Positions 1 to 5,715 are shown, counted from the stretch's first letter. The stretch is 6,141 bases of DNA from Lysobacterales bacterium (GCA_026990095.1 JALSIL010000034.1:1-6141), one strand, 5' to 3'. Notes: a model not told the origin generated them from the letters alone. A program made the numbers and translations.

Positions 1-73
1 TTGGGTTAAAAATCCTAAGCAATTAAGTAAATAATACGTTACAATCCATCCCAACTTCTTATAGTCTTTTAGC

Positions 74-622
74 ATGTACAATTTAAACAGCGAACCCTTC
101 AAACTCGAACGCGATGTCGATGCCATTATCGTGCCTTCTGGTCAATCCATGAATTTACCTGCAGGAACCGTTGGCTATATCACCCAATCATTGGGCGGTA
201 GCTTTACCGTGTTCATTGATGGCAGTATGTTTATGATTTTGGGGCACAACGCCGATGCGCTGGGCAAAGAGCCCTCGCCCATGCCTGTGCTAAAAGAAAA
301 TGCCAATTTAGATGACATGAAACAAGCGGTTTGGAACCAATTAAAAAATGTCTTTGATCCAGAAATCCCTGTTAGCATTGTTGATTTGGGTTTGGTTTAC
401 GAATGCGATGTCATAGAGACTAACGGTAAATACGATGTCAAAATTGACATGACCCTAACAGCTCCAGGCTGTGGAATGGGCGATGTTATCGTCACCGATG
501 CCAAAACAAAAATCCAACTCATCCCCAATATTGGTGAAGTGCAATGCAATATGGTCTTTGATCCGCCATGGGATAAAAATATGATGAGTGAAGCCGCACA
601 ATTGGAAACGGGGATGTTTTAG
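74..622 (+). CDS. sufT: SufT, Fe-S cluster assembly protein with MIP18/DUF59 domain
   Basis: SufT is a cytoplasmic accessory factor for iron-sulfur protein maturation and usually sits at the end of suf operons. The 182 residues are normal length for the family. Residues 1-75 form the SufT-specific N-terminal region (IIVPSGQSMNLPAGTVGYITQSLGG), and about 80-165 form the MIP18/DUF59 domain. That domain carries DPEIPVSIVDLGLVY from Asp95, the TLTAPGCGMGDV loop with the conserved Cys133, and the family ending FDPPWDKNMMSEAAQLETGM. Cys111 and Cys159 are further cysteines. The start is fixed closely because an in-frame TAG lies at 62-64, yet no Shine-Dalgarno precedes the ATG. No other suf gene is visible, since the window begins only 73 nt upstream. 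The family call is confident. The biochemical role (carrier or targeting factor) comes from family knowledge, not from this sequence. Confidence 0.93.
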   Translation: MYNLNSEPFKLERDVDAIIVPSGQSMNLPAGTVGYITQSLGGSFTVFIDGSMFMILGHNADALGKEPSPMPVLKENANLDDMKQAVWNQLKNVFDPEIPVSIVDLGLVYECDVIETNGKYDVKIDMTLTAPGCGMGDVIVTDAKTKIQLIPNIGEVQCNMVFDPPWDKNMMSEAAQLETGMF

Positions 623-673
623 TTTGAAGCTTAACTTTTTAATTGACGAGGTTCTTGAATCACTGCTTGGTGG

Positions 674-692
674 GCAGGGTCACACCCTACGG
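674..692. repeat. Short GC-rich repeat, copy 1, left of the palindrome
   Basis: This copy begins GCAGG and ends CCCTACGG, with six bases between. The same ends recur at 836-852 in the same orientation with four bases between. It contains a small hairpin (AGGGT, loop CAC, ACCCT at 676-688). It stands out as GC-rich against an AT-rich background. Together the two copies bracket the larger palindrome at 727-813. It probably belongs to a dispersed intergenic repeat family, but that needs the whole genome to show. Confidence 0.5.
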
Positions 693-726
693 ATTGAGTT
701 TTAAAATATAAAGTAAGGAAGAAATA

Positions 727-813
727 GTCATTGCGAGGAGCGAAGCGACGTGGCAATCTTTATGGTTCACGACAAAGCCAAGAGATTGCCGCGTCATACC
801 TCCTCGCAATGAC
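727..813. repeat. REP-like palindromic intergenic element
   Basis: This is an imperfect inverted repeat. The outer arms GTCATTGCGAGGAG (727-740) and its exact complement (800-813) match over 14 bp. The inner arms (747-759 and 783-795) match over 13 bp with one T/G wobble. They are separated from the outer arms by unpaired CGAAGC on the left and ATAC on the right, and the loop is 23 nt (760-782). The ATTGCGAGGAGCGAAGCGAC...GGCAATCT type is a dispersed intergenic palindrome seen in many bacterial genomes. It lies between the convergent ends of sufT and the usp gene, where the hairpin could form in transcripts from either side and so terminate or protect both mRNAs. That role is inferred. No transposase is present. 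Confidence 0.85.
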
Positions 814-835
814 AAAATTGAAGCAAGTGTCACAC

Positions 836-852
836 GCAGGTGACCCCTACGG
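836..852. repeat. Short GC-rich repeat, copy 2, right of the palindrome
   Basis: GCAGG...CCCTACGG recurs here as a shorter variant of 674-692 in the same orientation. Its 5' part also joins a 5-bp dyad, GTCAC (829-833) with GTGAC (840-844). It lies 10 nt beyond the stop codon of the minus-strand usp gene, so it would be in that gene's 3' UTR. Confidence 0.5.
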
Positions 853-862
853 GAAGATTTTT

Positions 863-1723
863 TTATCTTATCAATAAAAAATTGGTGTCGCTTTGTTGTA
901 TCATTTTGACGGTAAAACTGCCGAAGAAAAAACCGTGCAGCTTGCCGTGAGAAAAAGCTCCCATTACCGTGAGGTCGATGCTGTTTTCTTTTTGGTAGGC
1001 GGTTAATTGTTCGAGCGCATCGCCTTTTAGAGTTTTGGTGATTATTGTAGAGTTTGAAAGTTGTAAGGCTTCTTGGGCTTCTTCGACCAATTGTTTTGCC
1101 AGCTTCTCATCATCAGAGACACTAACAACATGCAACTCCAATGGCTCTTTACACAAAGTGTCTTGCGCTATCATCACCAGTGCGCGTTTTGCTGTTGGGC
1201 TGCCGTTGTAGGCAAATAAAACTTTTTTAGTTTGAAGGTATTGTTTTTTGGCAATAAAAACAGGTTTGTCGGTGGCTTTTATGGCTTGTTCAAGGTGATA
1301 GCCAAGCCCTTTATCGTCGTCTTTATGGTCTTTTCCTTTGGAGCCAAGCATGAGCAAAGCGGTATCATTTGTTAAATCTTCAACCGCCTCTGGCAAGCTG
1401 CCATGACGCAGTTTTGCCACGACATTATCTAATCCTGCATCAAGAACTATTTGTTTCGCTTTATTAATCAGTTCTTTGCCTTTTGCTAATAATATTTTTG
1501 ATTTTTGACGTTCTTCTTCAGACAATTCTTCAAGCAATTCACGGCGAATATTGGGTGTTAAATTGCCTTCGTGGTGTGGATTTTCAGTTTGATGAGAGTG
1601 CTCAATAGTGTGCAATAATTTAATTGGTAAATCATTTGATTTGGATAACCAAATAGCGTATTGAACCAAAGAGTCACTAATGGCAGAACCATCCACTCCA
1701 ACTAAAATGTATTTGTCACTCAT
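863..1723 (-). CDS. Universal stress protein with two tandem UspA domains
   Basis: This is a predicted cytoplasmic universal stress protein of 286 residues, about twice a single Usp domain. Domain 1 (about 1-160) opens YILVGVDGS with the nucleotide-binding Asp11. It includes a charged helical insertion around 55-90 and ends TDKPVFIAKK. Domain 2 (about 165-286) opens KVLFAYNGS, with Asn in place of the usual Asp, and ends TNFLLIR. The ATP-binding loop G-x2-G-x9-G-S/T is nearly intact in domain 2 (Gly255, Ser258, Gly268, Ser269). It is altered in domain 1 (Gly127, Gly130, then Leu140-Gly141). ATP or AMP binding is therefore plausible, more likely in the second half. The ATG lies 2 nt after the sulP stop, with GGTGGA inside the end of sulP as a likely ribosome site, so the two genes are cotranscribed and probably translationally coupled. 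The partner points to a regulatory or stress link with the permease; the exact role is unknown. Confidence 0.9.
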   Translation of the reverse strand: MSDKYILVGVDGSAISDSLVQYAIWLSKSNDLPIKLLHTIEHSHQTENPHHEGNLTPNIRRELLEELSEEERQKSKILLAKGKELINKAKQIVLDAGLDNVVAKLRHGSLPEAVEDLTNDTALLMLGSKGKDHKDDDKGLGYHLEQAIKATDKPVFIAKKQYLQTKKVLFAYNGSPTAKRALVMIAQDTLCKEPLELHVVSVSDDEKLAKQLVEEAQEALQLSNSTIITKTLKGDALEQLTAYQKENSIDLTVMGAFSHGKLHGFFFGSFTVKMIQQSDTNFLLIR

Positions 1724-1725
1724 AT

Positions 1726-3228
1726 TTAATGTCCACCCATAAACTTTTCTATTTCTTCGGCATTGTCGTGCACTGCAAACTTATCCAGCATCGTTTCACT
1801 GGCACGATTTAATCCTATTATCTTCACATTCGCTCCTTCTCGACGTAATTTAATCACCACCTTATCGAGAGCAGATACAGCGGTAATATCATAAAAATGT
1901 GCTCTTTTAACATTAATAACAATGTTTTCTAGGGCTTCTTTAAAGTCAAAATAACTAATAAACTTGTCTGAAGAATTAAAGAAAATTTGCCCAACCACAT
2001 GATAGGTGCGTGTATCTGTTGCTTCGTCGTAATCGGATTTCACGTACATAAATTGCGAAAGTTTTTGTGCCAAGAATAACGAGCCAATCAAAATCCCAGT
2101 AAACACACCATATGCCAGATTGTGTGTCCAAACCACAACAATAACAGTGGCTATCATCACGGCACTGGCACTCTTGGGATTGGTTTTCAACTCCTTCACC
2201 GATGCCCAACTGAATGTTCCAATCGATACCATTATCATAACCGCAACCAAGGCTGCCATGGGCACAATTTTTAAAATATCACTCAAAAACACGACCAATA
2301 TCAATAAAAATACGCCGGCAACCAAAGTCGATAATCGCCCACGCCCACCTGATTTGACATTAATAATGGATTGACCAATCATGGCGCAACCTGCCATGCC
2401 GCCGATTAATCCTGAACCAATATTAGCCAACCCTTGTCCTTTGCATTCACGCTTTTTATCACTGGGTGTATCGGTGAGTTCATCAATGACATTGGCTGTC
2501 ATCAAAGATTCTAGCAAACCGACAATAGCAATGGAAACCGAATAAGGAAAAATAATTTTGAGCGTTTCAAAATTTAAAGGCACATCAGGCCACAAGAAAA
2601 TAGGTAAGGTATCAGGCAAATTACCCATATCACTGACGGTATGAATATCAATACCCTGCCCAAAAAAGTAAACAATCAAAGTCAATGTAATAATGTTCAC
2701 CAGTGGAGAAGGTAAAATTTTGCCAACAATTGGAACATAAGGAAACAAGTAAATAATGCCTAACCCTAGGGCAACAAGAGCATAAACCTGCCAAACCATA
2801 TTTGTCAATTCAGGCAATTGCGCCATAAAAATCAATATCGCTAATGCATTTAAAAAACCAGTCATAACGGATTTTGAAACAAAGCTCATGAATTTATGTA
2901 AATTCAGGTAACCTGCGATTATTTGCAAAACCCCTGCCAAAACAGTTGCAGCAAGCAAATACTGCAAACCATAATCCTTTACAAGTGTCACCATTAATAA
3001 TGCCGTTGCAGCCGTTGCAGCTGAAATCATTCCTGCACGACCCCCAACAAAAGCAATCATCACGGCGATTGCAAAAGAAGCATACAAACCCACTTTTGGA
3101 TCAACCCCTGCAATAACAGAAAATGCAATTGCCTCAGGAATAAGTGCCAATGCCACCACAATACCTGCTAGAATATCACCTTTGATATTACCAAACCAGT
3201 CGCCTTTAGGAGAAAATAACATCACCAT
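1726..3228 (-). CDS. SulP-family inorganic anion permease with C-terminal STAS domain
   Basis: This is an inner-membrane secondary transporter of the SulP (SLC26-like) family, whose members carry sulfate, bicarbonate or related anions. Residues 13-395 hold the transmembrane core. It includes the N-terminal signature GDILAGIVVALALIPEAIAF, the GRAGMISAATAA segment (63-74), and GLLESLMTANVIDELTDT (237-254) followed by GLIGGMAGCAMIGQS. Residues about 405-498 form a STAS domain with FYDITAVSALDKVV (445-458), matching the D-x-T/S-x3-x-L-D loop. At 500 residues it belongs to the shorter bacterial SulP forms. The substrate cannot be read from the sequence: a sulfate or a BicA-like bicarbonate role are both open, and no carbonic anhydrase or sulfate-assimilation gene is adjacent. 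It is first in an operon with the Usp gene. Three in-frame starts lie together (ATG 3228, GTG 3225, ATG 3222); spacing from the GGA motif favours 3225 or 3222. Confidence 0.93.
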   Translation of the reverse strand: MVMLFSPKGDWFGNIKGDILAGIVVALALIPEAIAFSVIAGVDPKVGLYASFAIAVMIAFVGGRAGMISAATAATALLMVTLVKDYGLQYLLAATVLAGVLQIIAGYLNLHKFMSFVSKSVMTGFLNALAILIFMAQLPELTNMVWQVYALVALGLGIIYLFPYVPIVGKILPSPLVNIITLTLIVYFFGQGIDIHTVSDMGNLPDTLPIFLWPDVPLNFETLKIIFPYSVSIAIVGLLESLMTANVIDELTDTPSDKKRECKGQGLANIGSGLIGGMAGCAMIGQSIINVKSGGRGRLSTLVAGVFLLILVVFLSDILKIVPMAALVAVMIMVSIGTFSWASVKELKTNPKSASAVMIATVIVVVWTHNLAYGVFTGILIGSLFLAQKLSQFMYVKSDYDEATDTRTYHVVGQIFFNSSDKFISYFDFKEALENIVINVKRAHFYDITAVSALDKVVIKLRREGANVKIIGLNRASETMLDKFAVHDNAEEIEKFMGGH

Positions 3229-3230
3229 TT

Positions 3231-3235
3231 TCCAA
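3231..3235 (-). promoter_or_regulatory. Weak ribosome binding site of the sulP gene
   Basis: On the minus strand TTGGA precedes three consecutive in-frame start codons. It is only 2 nt from ATG 3228, 5 nt from GTG 3225 and 8 nt from ATG 3222. The last spacing is the most usual, so the true protein may begin MLFSPKGDW, two residues shorter than the longest reading. Confidence 0.45.
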
Positions 3236-3254
3236 TTTATAAATAAAGGTGCGC

Positions 3255-3263
3255 TTTATAGCA
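3255..3263 (-). promoter_or_regulatory. Extended -10 promoter for the sulP-usp operon
   Basis: The minus strand reads TGCTATAAA, an extended -10 (TGn plus TATAAA, five of six to TATAAT). Transcription would start near 3248, leaving a leader of about 20-25 nt with the GGA motif inside it. No good -35 hexamer is found at the right distance; TTAAGC 18 nt upstream of the overlapping TATGCT is poor. The site fits well by position, but AT-rich sequence makes such matches common. Confidence 0.4.
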
Positions 3264-3375
3264 TAAATAAGCAAAGCAGGATAGCTTAACACCTATTAAT
3301 CTGTTTAAAACCAACAATCGCGACCCAAACATTCAATTGACTCATGAAAAATTCGGGGTAAGATTAAAAAAGCAC

Positions 3376-3404
3376 TTGACATACGATACAGTTCGTACTA
3401 CTGT
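3376..3404 (+). promoter_or_regulatory. Candidate sigma-70 promoter with perfect -35, overlapped by a dyad
   Basis: A perfect TTGACA (3376-3381) is followed after 17 nt by TACTGT (3399-3404), which keeps T1, A2 and T6 of the -10 box. A start near 3411 would run into the structured stretch from 3433 and on toward glnA, 340 nt away. No open reading frame of more than about seven codons follows before glnA. It is either the distal glnA promoter with a long leader, the promoter of a small RNA, or the remnant promoter of a lost gene. Confidence 0.45.
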
Positions 3405-3407
3405 ATC
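3385..3407. promoter_or_regulatory. Operator-like dyad between the -35 and -10 boxes
   Basis: Perfect 8-bp arms, GATACAGT (3385-3392) and ACTGTATC (3400-3407), are separated by 7 nt. A second, shifted dyad, TACGA (3382-3386) with TCGTA (3393-3397), overlaps it. The placement covers the promoter spacer and the -10, where a dimeric repressor would block polymerase. The size and position resemble operators of TetR-type regulators, but no regulator gene is in the window and the binding protein is unknown. Confidence 0.45.
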
Positions 3408-3432
3408 CATAAACCCCATTAAAGCCCGCAAC

Positions 3433-3526
3433 TATTGAGCTTGATTATTTTTCATCTCCCTGGGATGCTTAGATTTTGTTAAGTTAAGTCTAAAACCACT
3501 CACACTTAATCAAGCTCAATATTTTT
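3433..3526 (+). ncRNA. Candidate structured RNA closed by a 15-bp stem
   Basis: A perfect 15-bp inverted repeat pairs 3433-3447 (TATTGAGCTTGATTA) with 3507-3521, enclosing 59 nt. Inside, CATC...GATG (3453-3467) and TTAGA...TCTAA (3469-3493) can each form a small hairpin, giving a three-way branched fold. Five T residues (3522-3526) directly follow the closing stem, as in an intrinsic terminator, though the long loop would fold slowly for that role. It begins about 22 nt downstream of the predicted start of the TTGACA promoter. It matches no RNA family I recognise. It could be a small RNA, part of the glnA leader, or a non-autonomous palindromic element; being non-coding is clear, being an RNA gene is inference. 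Confidence 0.35.
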
Positions 3527-3552
3527 AATTATTTAATCCTAAGCAACACAAT

Positions 3553-3598
3553 TTTAGCAGCCTTTATGCTTGATATTTTGCTAAATTAACTATTTTTT
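3553..3598 (+). terminator. Possible weak hairpin with downstream T-run
   Basis: TTTAGCA (3553-3559) pairs with TGCTAAA (3579-3585) over a 19-nt loop, and six T residues follow at 3593-3598. The stem is AT-rich and the 7-nt gap before the T-run is long for an intrinsic terminator. It may instead be another element of a structured leader. If it does terminate, it would end a small transcript begun near 3411. Confidence 0.25.
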
Positions 3599-3609
3599 CT
3601 TATTTATTC

Positions 3610-3674
3610 GACTTGGAATATTAACATCTGCTAATATTCGTAAGTCCAAACCTTTAAGTATTTTCACTTTGGAC
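3610..3674 (+). promoter_or_regulatory. Two overlapping inverted repeats in the glnA upstream region
   Basis: Hairpin A pairs GACTT (3610-3614) with AAGTC (3642-3646), and inside it GAATATTA (3616-3623) with TAATATTC (3632-3639), over an 8-nt loop. Hairpin B pairs GTCCAAA (3644-3650) with TTTGGAC (3668-3674). The two share 3644-3646, so the base of A and the tip of B compete. The arrangement could be alternative RNA structures or a binding-protein dyad near the glnA promoter. No known riboswitch consensus is recognised. Confidence 0.3.
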
Positions 3675-3749
3675 ACTGTCGAGTTTTGGTAGTTAGCACA
3701 ATACCACAAACTTTTAATTTAGATAACTTAATGTATTAGAGAATTATTT

Positions 3750-5156
3750 ATGAGTGCCCAAGACATATTAGACTTAATAAAAGAAGAGAATATCGAATTT
3801 GTAGATTTACGATTTTGCGATACCTTAGGAAAAGAACAGCATGTTTCTATGCCTGTTAGTGCTGTTGATGAAGATTTATTTGAAGAAGGAAAAATGTTTG
3901 ATGGCTCATCCATTGCTGGTTGGAAGACCATTAACGCATCAGACATGGTTTTGATGCCCGATACGGATACGGCATTTTTAGATCCTTTTACATCCAGACC
4001 AACTTTGATTATTCGTTGCGATATTTTAGAGCCCAATACCATGCAGGGATACAACCGTGACCCTCGTTCATTAGCCAAAAGAGCCGAAGCCTTTATTAAG
4101 ACAAGTGGACTGGCTGATACGGCATTTTTTGGTCCTGAGCCTGAATTTTTTGTCTTTGACGGTGTGCGTTGGAAAACCGACATGCAAAACATGTCTTACC
4201 AAATTGATTCACAAGAAGGTGCTTGGGATTCTTATGCTAACACTGACAATAACAATGGACACAGACCGGGTATAAAAGGCGGTTATTTTCCTGTTCCTCC
4301 CGTTGATTCACTCAATGAAGTACGAGCCACAATTTGTACCGTGCTAGAAAGCATTGGCGTACCTGTTGAAGTGCATCACCATGAAGTAGCTACTGCTGGA
4401 CAATGTGAAATTGGTGTCAAGTTTAATACCTTATTGAAAAAAGCCGATGAAACCTTAATGACCAAATACGTTATTCACAATGTAGCGCACGAATACGGTC
4501 ATACGGCAACCTTTATGGCAAAACCCATTGTTGGTGACAATGGCAGTGGACAACATGTACATCAATCCTTAATGAAAGACGGCATCAACCTGTTTTCGGG
4601 TGAAGGTTATGGTGGTTTGTCCGAAACCGCGCTTTATTATATCGGTGGCATTATTAAACATGCCCGAGCAATTAATGCTTTTTCCAATGCAGCAACTAAC
4701 AGTTATAAGCGCCTAGTTCCTGGATTTGAAGCACCAGTCATGTTGGCTTATTCTGCACGCAATCGTTCGGCATCCATTCGCATACCTTTTGTTGCCAACC
4801 CCAAAGGTCGTCGCATTGAAGTGCGCTTTGGTGACTCTATGGGCAATCCTTACTTAATGTTTGCTGCCATGTTAATGGCAGGGCTTGATGGCATTAAAAA
4901 TAAAATTCACCCAGGTGAAGCAATGGATAAAGATTTATATGATTTGCCACCAGAAGAAGAAAAAGGCATTCCAACGGTTTGTCATTCACTCGATCAGGCA
5001 TTAGATGCCTTAGATAATGACCGAGAGTTTTTGAAAGACGGCGGAGTGTTTGATGATGATACCATTGATGCTTATATTGAACTTAAGATGCAAGAAGTCA
5101 CGCGTTTACGCATGACAACTCACCCAATTGAATTTGATATGTATTATTCGTTATAG
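3750..5156 (+). CDS. glnA: Glutamine synthetase, class I (GSI-beta type)
   Basis: It makes glutamine from glutamate, ammonia and ATP in the cytoplasm, as a dodecamer, and is the entry point of ammonium assimilation. The 468 residues match the usual proteobacterial length. The N-terminal beta-grasp domain (about 13-97) carries FDGSSIAGW with Asp51. The catalytic domain (about 105-466) shows the metal-binding PEPEFFVFD (Glu130, Glu132), KPIVGDNGSGQHVHQS with His269 and His271, NSYKRLVPGFEAPV (the glutamate flap), and RIEVRFGD. The adenylylation signature K-I-x5-M-D-K-D-L-Y ends at Tyr397, so control by reversible adenylylation (GlnE with a PII protein) is expected. Residue 268 is Gln where the signature usually has Met. 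The ribosome site is weak (AGAGA, 7 nt before the ATG). No glnB, ntrB or ntrC follows; mscL is the next gene after a terminator. Confidence 0.98.
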   Translation: MSAQDILDLIKEENIEFVDLRFCDTLGKEQHVSMPVSAVDEDLFEEGKMFDGSSIAGWKTINASDMVLMPDTDTAFLDPFTSRPTLIIRCDILEPNTMQGYNRDPRSLAKRAEAFIKTSGLADTAFFGPEPEFFVFDGVRWKTDMQNMSYQIDSQEGAWDSYANTDNNNGHRPGIKGGYFPVPPVDSLNEVRATICTVLESIGVPVEVHHHEVATAGQCEIGVKFNTLLKKADETLMTKYVIHNVAHEYGHTATFMAKPIVGDNGSGQHVHQSLMKDGINLFSGEGYGGLSETALYYIGGIIKHARAINAFSNAATNSYKRLVPGFEAPVMLAYSARNRSASIRIPFVANPKGRRIEVRFGDSMGNPYLMFAAMLMAGLDGIKNKIHPGEAMDKDLYDLPPEEEKGIPTVCHSLDQALDALDNDREFLKDGGVFDDDTIDAYIELKMQEVTRLRMTTHPIEFDMYYSL

Positions 5157-5186
5157 ACAGAGCGTAACTATTATTCACAATTGAAA

Positions 5187-5220
5187 AAAATGCCTGTTTG
5201 TAAAAACAGGCATTTTGGTT
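5187..5220 (+). terminator. Intrinsic terminator after glnA
   Basis: AAAATGCCTGTTT (5187-5199) pairs perfectly with AAACAGGCATTTT (5204-5216) around a GTAA loop. The TTTT arm and GGTTT follow. The stem is 13 bp with a GC-rich core and lies 31 nt after the glnA stop. The run of A before it makes it usable on the minus strand as well. Confidence 0.85.
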
Positions 5221-5226
5221 TAAAAT
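5198..5226 (+). promoter_or_regulatory. mscL: Candidate mscL promoter embedded in the glnA terminator
   Basis: TTGTAA (5198-5203, four of six to TTGACA) and TAAAAT (5221-5226, five of six to TATAAT) are spaced by exactly 17 nt. A start near 5233 leaves a leader of about 26 nt that contains the AGGAG ribosome site. The -35 lies in the loop region of the terminator. A second -10-like TATAAA at 5236-5241 would start transcription inside the ribosome site and is less likely. Confidence 0.4.
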
Positions 5227-5245
5227 CATAGCACTTATAAAAACT

Positions 5246-5250
5246 AGGAG
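5246..5250 (+). promoter_or_regulatory. mscL: Strong ribosome binding site of mscL
   Basis: AGGAG lies 8 nt before ATG 5259, the clearest Shine-Dalgarno in the window. It favours this start over the in-frame ATG codons at 5265 and 5268. Confidence 0.85.
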
Positions 5251-5258
5251 AAATAATT

Positions 5259-5660
5259 ATGGGTATGATGTCAGAATTTAAAGATTTTGCCATGAAGGGC
5301 AATGTGATTGATATGGCAGTAGGTATTGTCATAGGTGGTGCATTTGGTAAAGTCGTTACGTCGTTTGTTAATGATATTATTATGCCACCAATTGGAATGC
5401 TTATTGGCGGTGTGGATTTTTCAGATTTAGGCGTTGTATTGCAAGAAGCCACTGCTGATTCGGATGCTGTGACTTTAAGTTGGGGTAACTGGGTACAAAC
5501 TTTGGTTAACTTTTTAATTATTGCTTTTTCAATTTTTATGGTTGTTAAAGCGATGAATAGTGCCAAGAAAAAGGAAGAAGAAAAACCTGCTGCTCCTCCA
5601 GAGCCATCAAAAGAAGAAGTTTTATTAACTGAAATTCGAGATGCTTTAAGAAATAAATAG
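5259..5660 (+). CDS. mscL: Large-conductance mechanosensitive channel MscL
   Basis: This inner-membrane homopentamer opens a wide pore under membrane tension and releases solutes on sudden osmotic downshift. The 133 residues are close to the E. coli protein (136). The amphipathic N-terminal helix and TM1 read FKDFAMKGNVIDMAVGIVIGGAFGKVVTSFVNDIIMPPIG (7-46), including the tightly packed glycine-rich gate. The periplasmic loop spans about 50-75. TM2 is WVQTLVNFLIIAFSIFMVVKAMN (78-100), followed by a lysine/glutamate linker, a proline-rich stretch and the C-terminal bundle helix LLTEIRDALRNK. It stands between two terminators with its own candidate promoter and is probably a single-gene transcript. 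Confidence 0.97.
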   Translation: MGMMSEFKDFAMKGNVIDMAVGIVIGGAFGKVVTSFVNDIIMPPIGMLIGGVDFSDLGVVLQEATADSDAVTLSWGNWVQTLVNFLIIAFSIFMVVKAMNSAKKKEEEKPAAPPEPSKEEVLLTEIRDALRNK

Positions 5661-5688
5661 TTATTAATTATTTATAACTATAAAATTA

Positions 5689-5715
5689 AGCCTCATTAGT
5701 TAATGGGGCTTTTTT
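5689..5715 (+). terminator. Intrinsic terminator of mscL, abutting the msrC start codon
   Basis: AGCCTCATTA (5689-5698) pairs with TAATGGGGCT (5701-5710) with one T-G wobble and a tight turn. A run of six T follows at 5710-5715. It lies 28 nt after the mscL stop. The next base is the A of the msrC ATG, and the GGGG in the descending arm is the only purine-rich sequence that could serve msrC as a ribosome site. Confidence 0.8.

Noticed and set aside
11..22. 12-bp exact repeat AATCCTAAGCAA, also at 3535-3546
   Set aside because: About one 12-bp match is expected by chance in 6 kb, more in AT-rich DNA, and the flanks do not match.
40..45. TACAAT as a -10 box for sufT
   Set aside because: There is no acceptable -35 at 16-18 nt upstream and no extended -10, so the match alone is too weak to list as a promoter.
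854..869. AAGAT/ATCTT hairpin at the usp stop as a terminator
   Set aside because: The stem is only 5 bp and AT-rich, and on the minus strand it is not followed by a T-run.
2120..2374. 84-codon plus-strand reading frame
   Set aside because: It lies wholly inside the SulP gene on the opposite strand, has no ribosome site and resembles no protein; it is a shadow frame.
3556..3571. Possible sigma-54 promoter for glnA (TAGCAG, five bases, ATGCT)
   Set aside because: The essential GG of the -24 box is AG, and no other GG-N10-GC match was found between 3241 and 3749. Nitrogen control through RpoN/NtrC is not supported here.
3728..4192. 154-codon minus-strand reading frame across the glnA start
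   Set aside because: It is antisense to the strongly conserved glnA coding region and has no family features.
5171..5566. 131-codon minus-strand reading frame over mscL
   Set aside because: It is antisense to mscL and reads through the glnA terminator hairpin; its sequence is a complement artefact.
5673..5686. TATAAC, TATAAA and TAAAAT as -10 boxes for msrC
   Set aside because: None has a recognisable -35 at proper spacing, and such hexamers are expected in this very AT-rich stretch.
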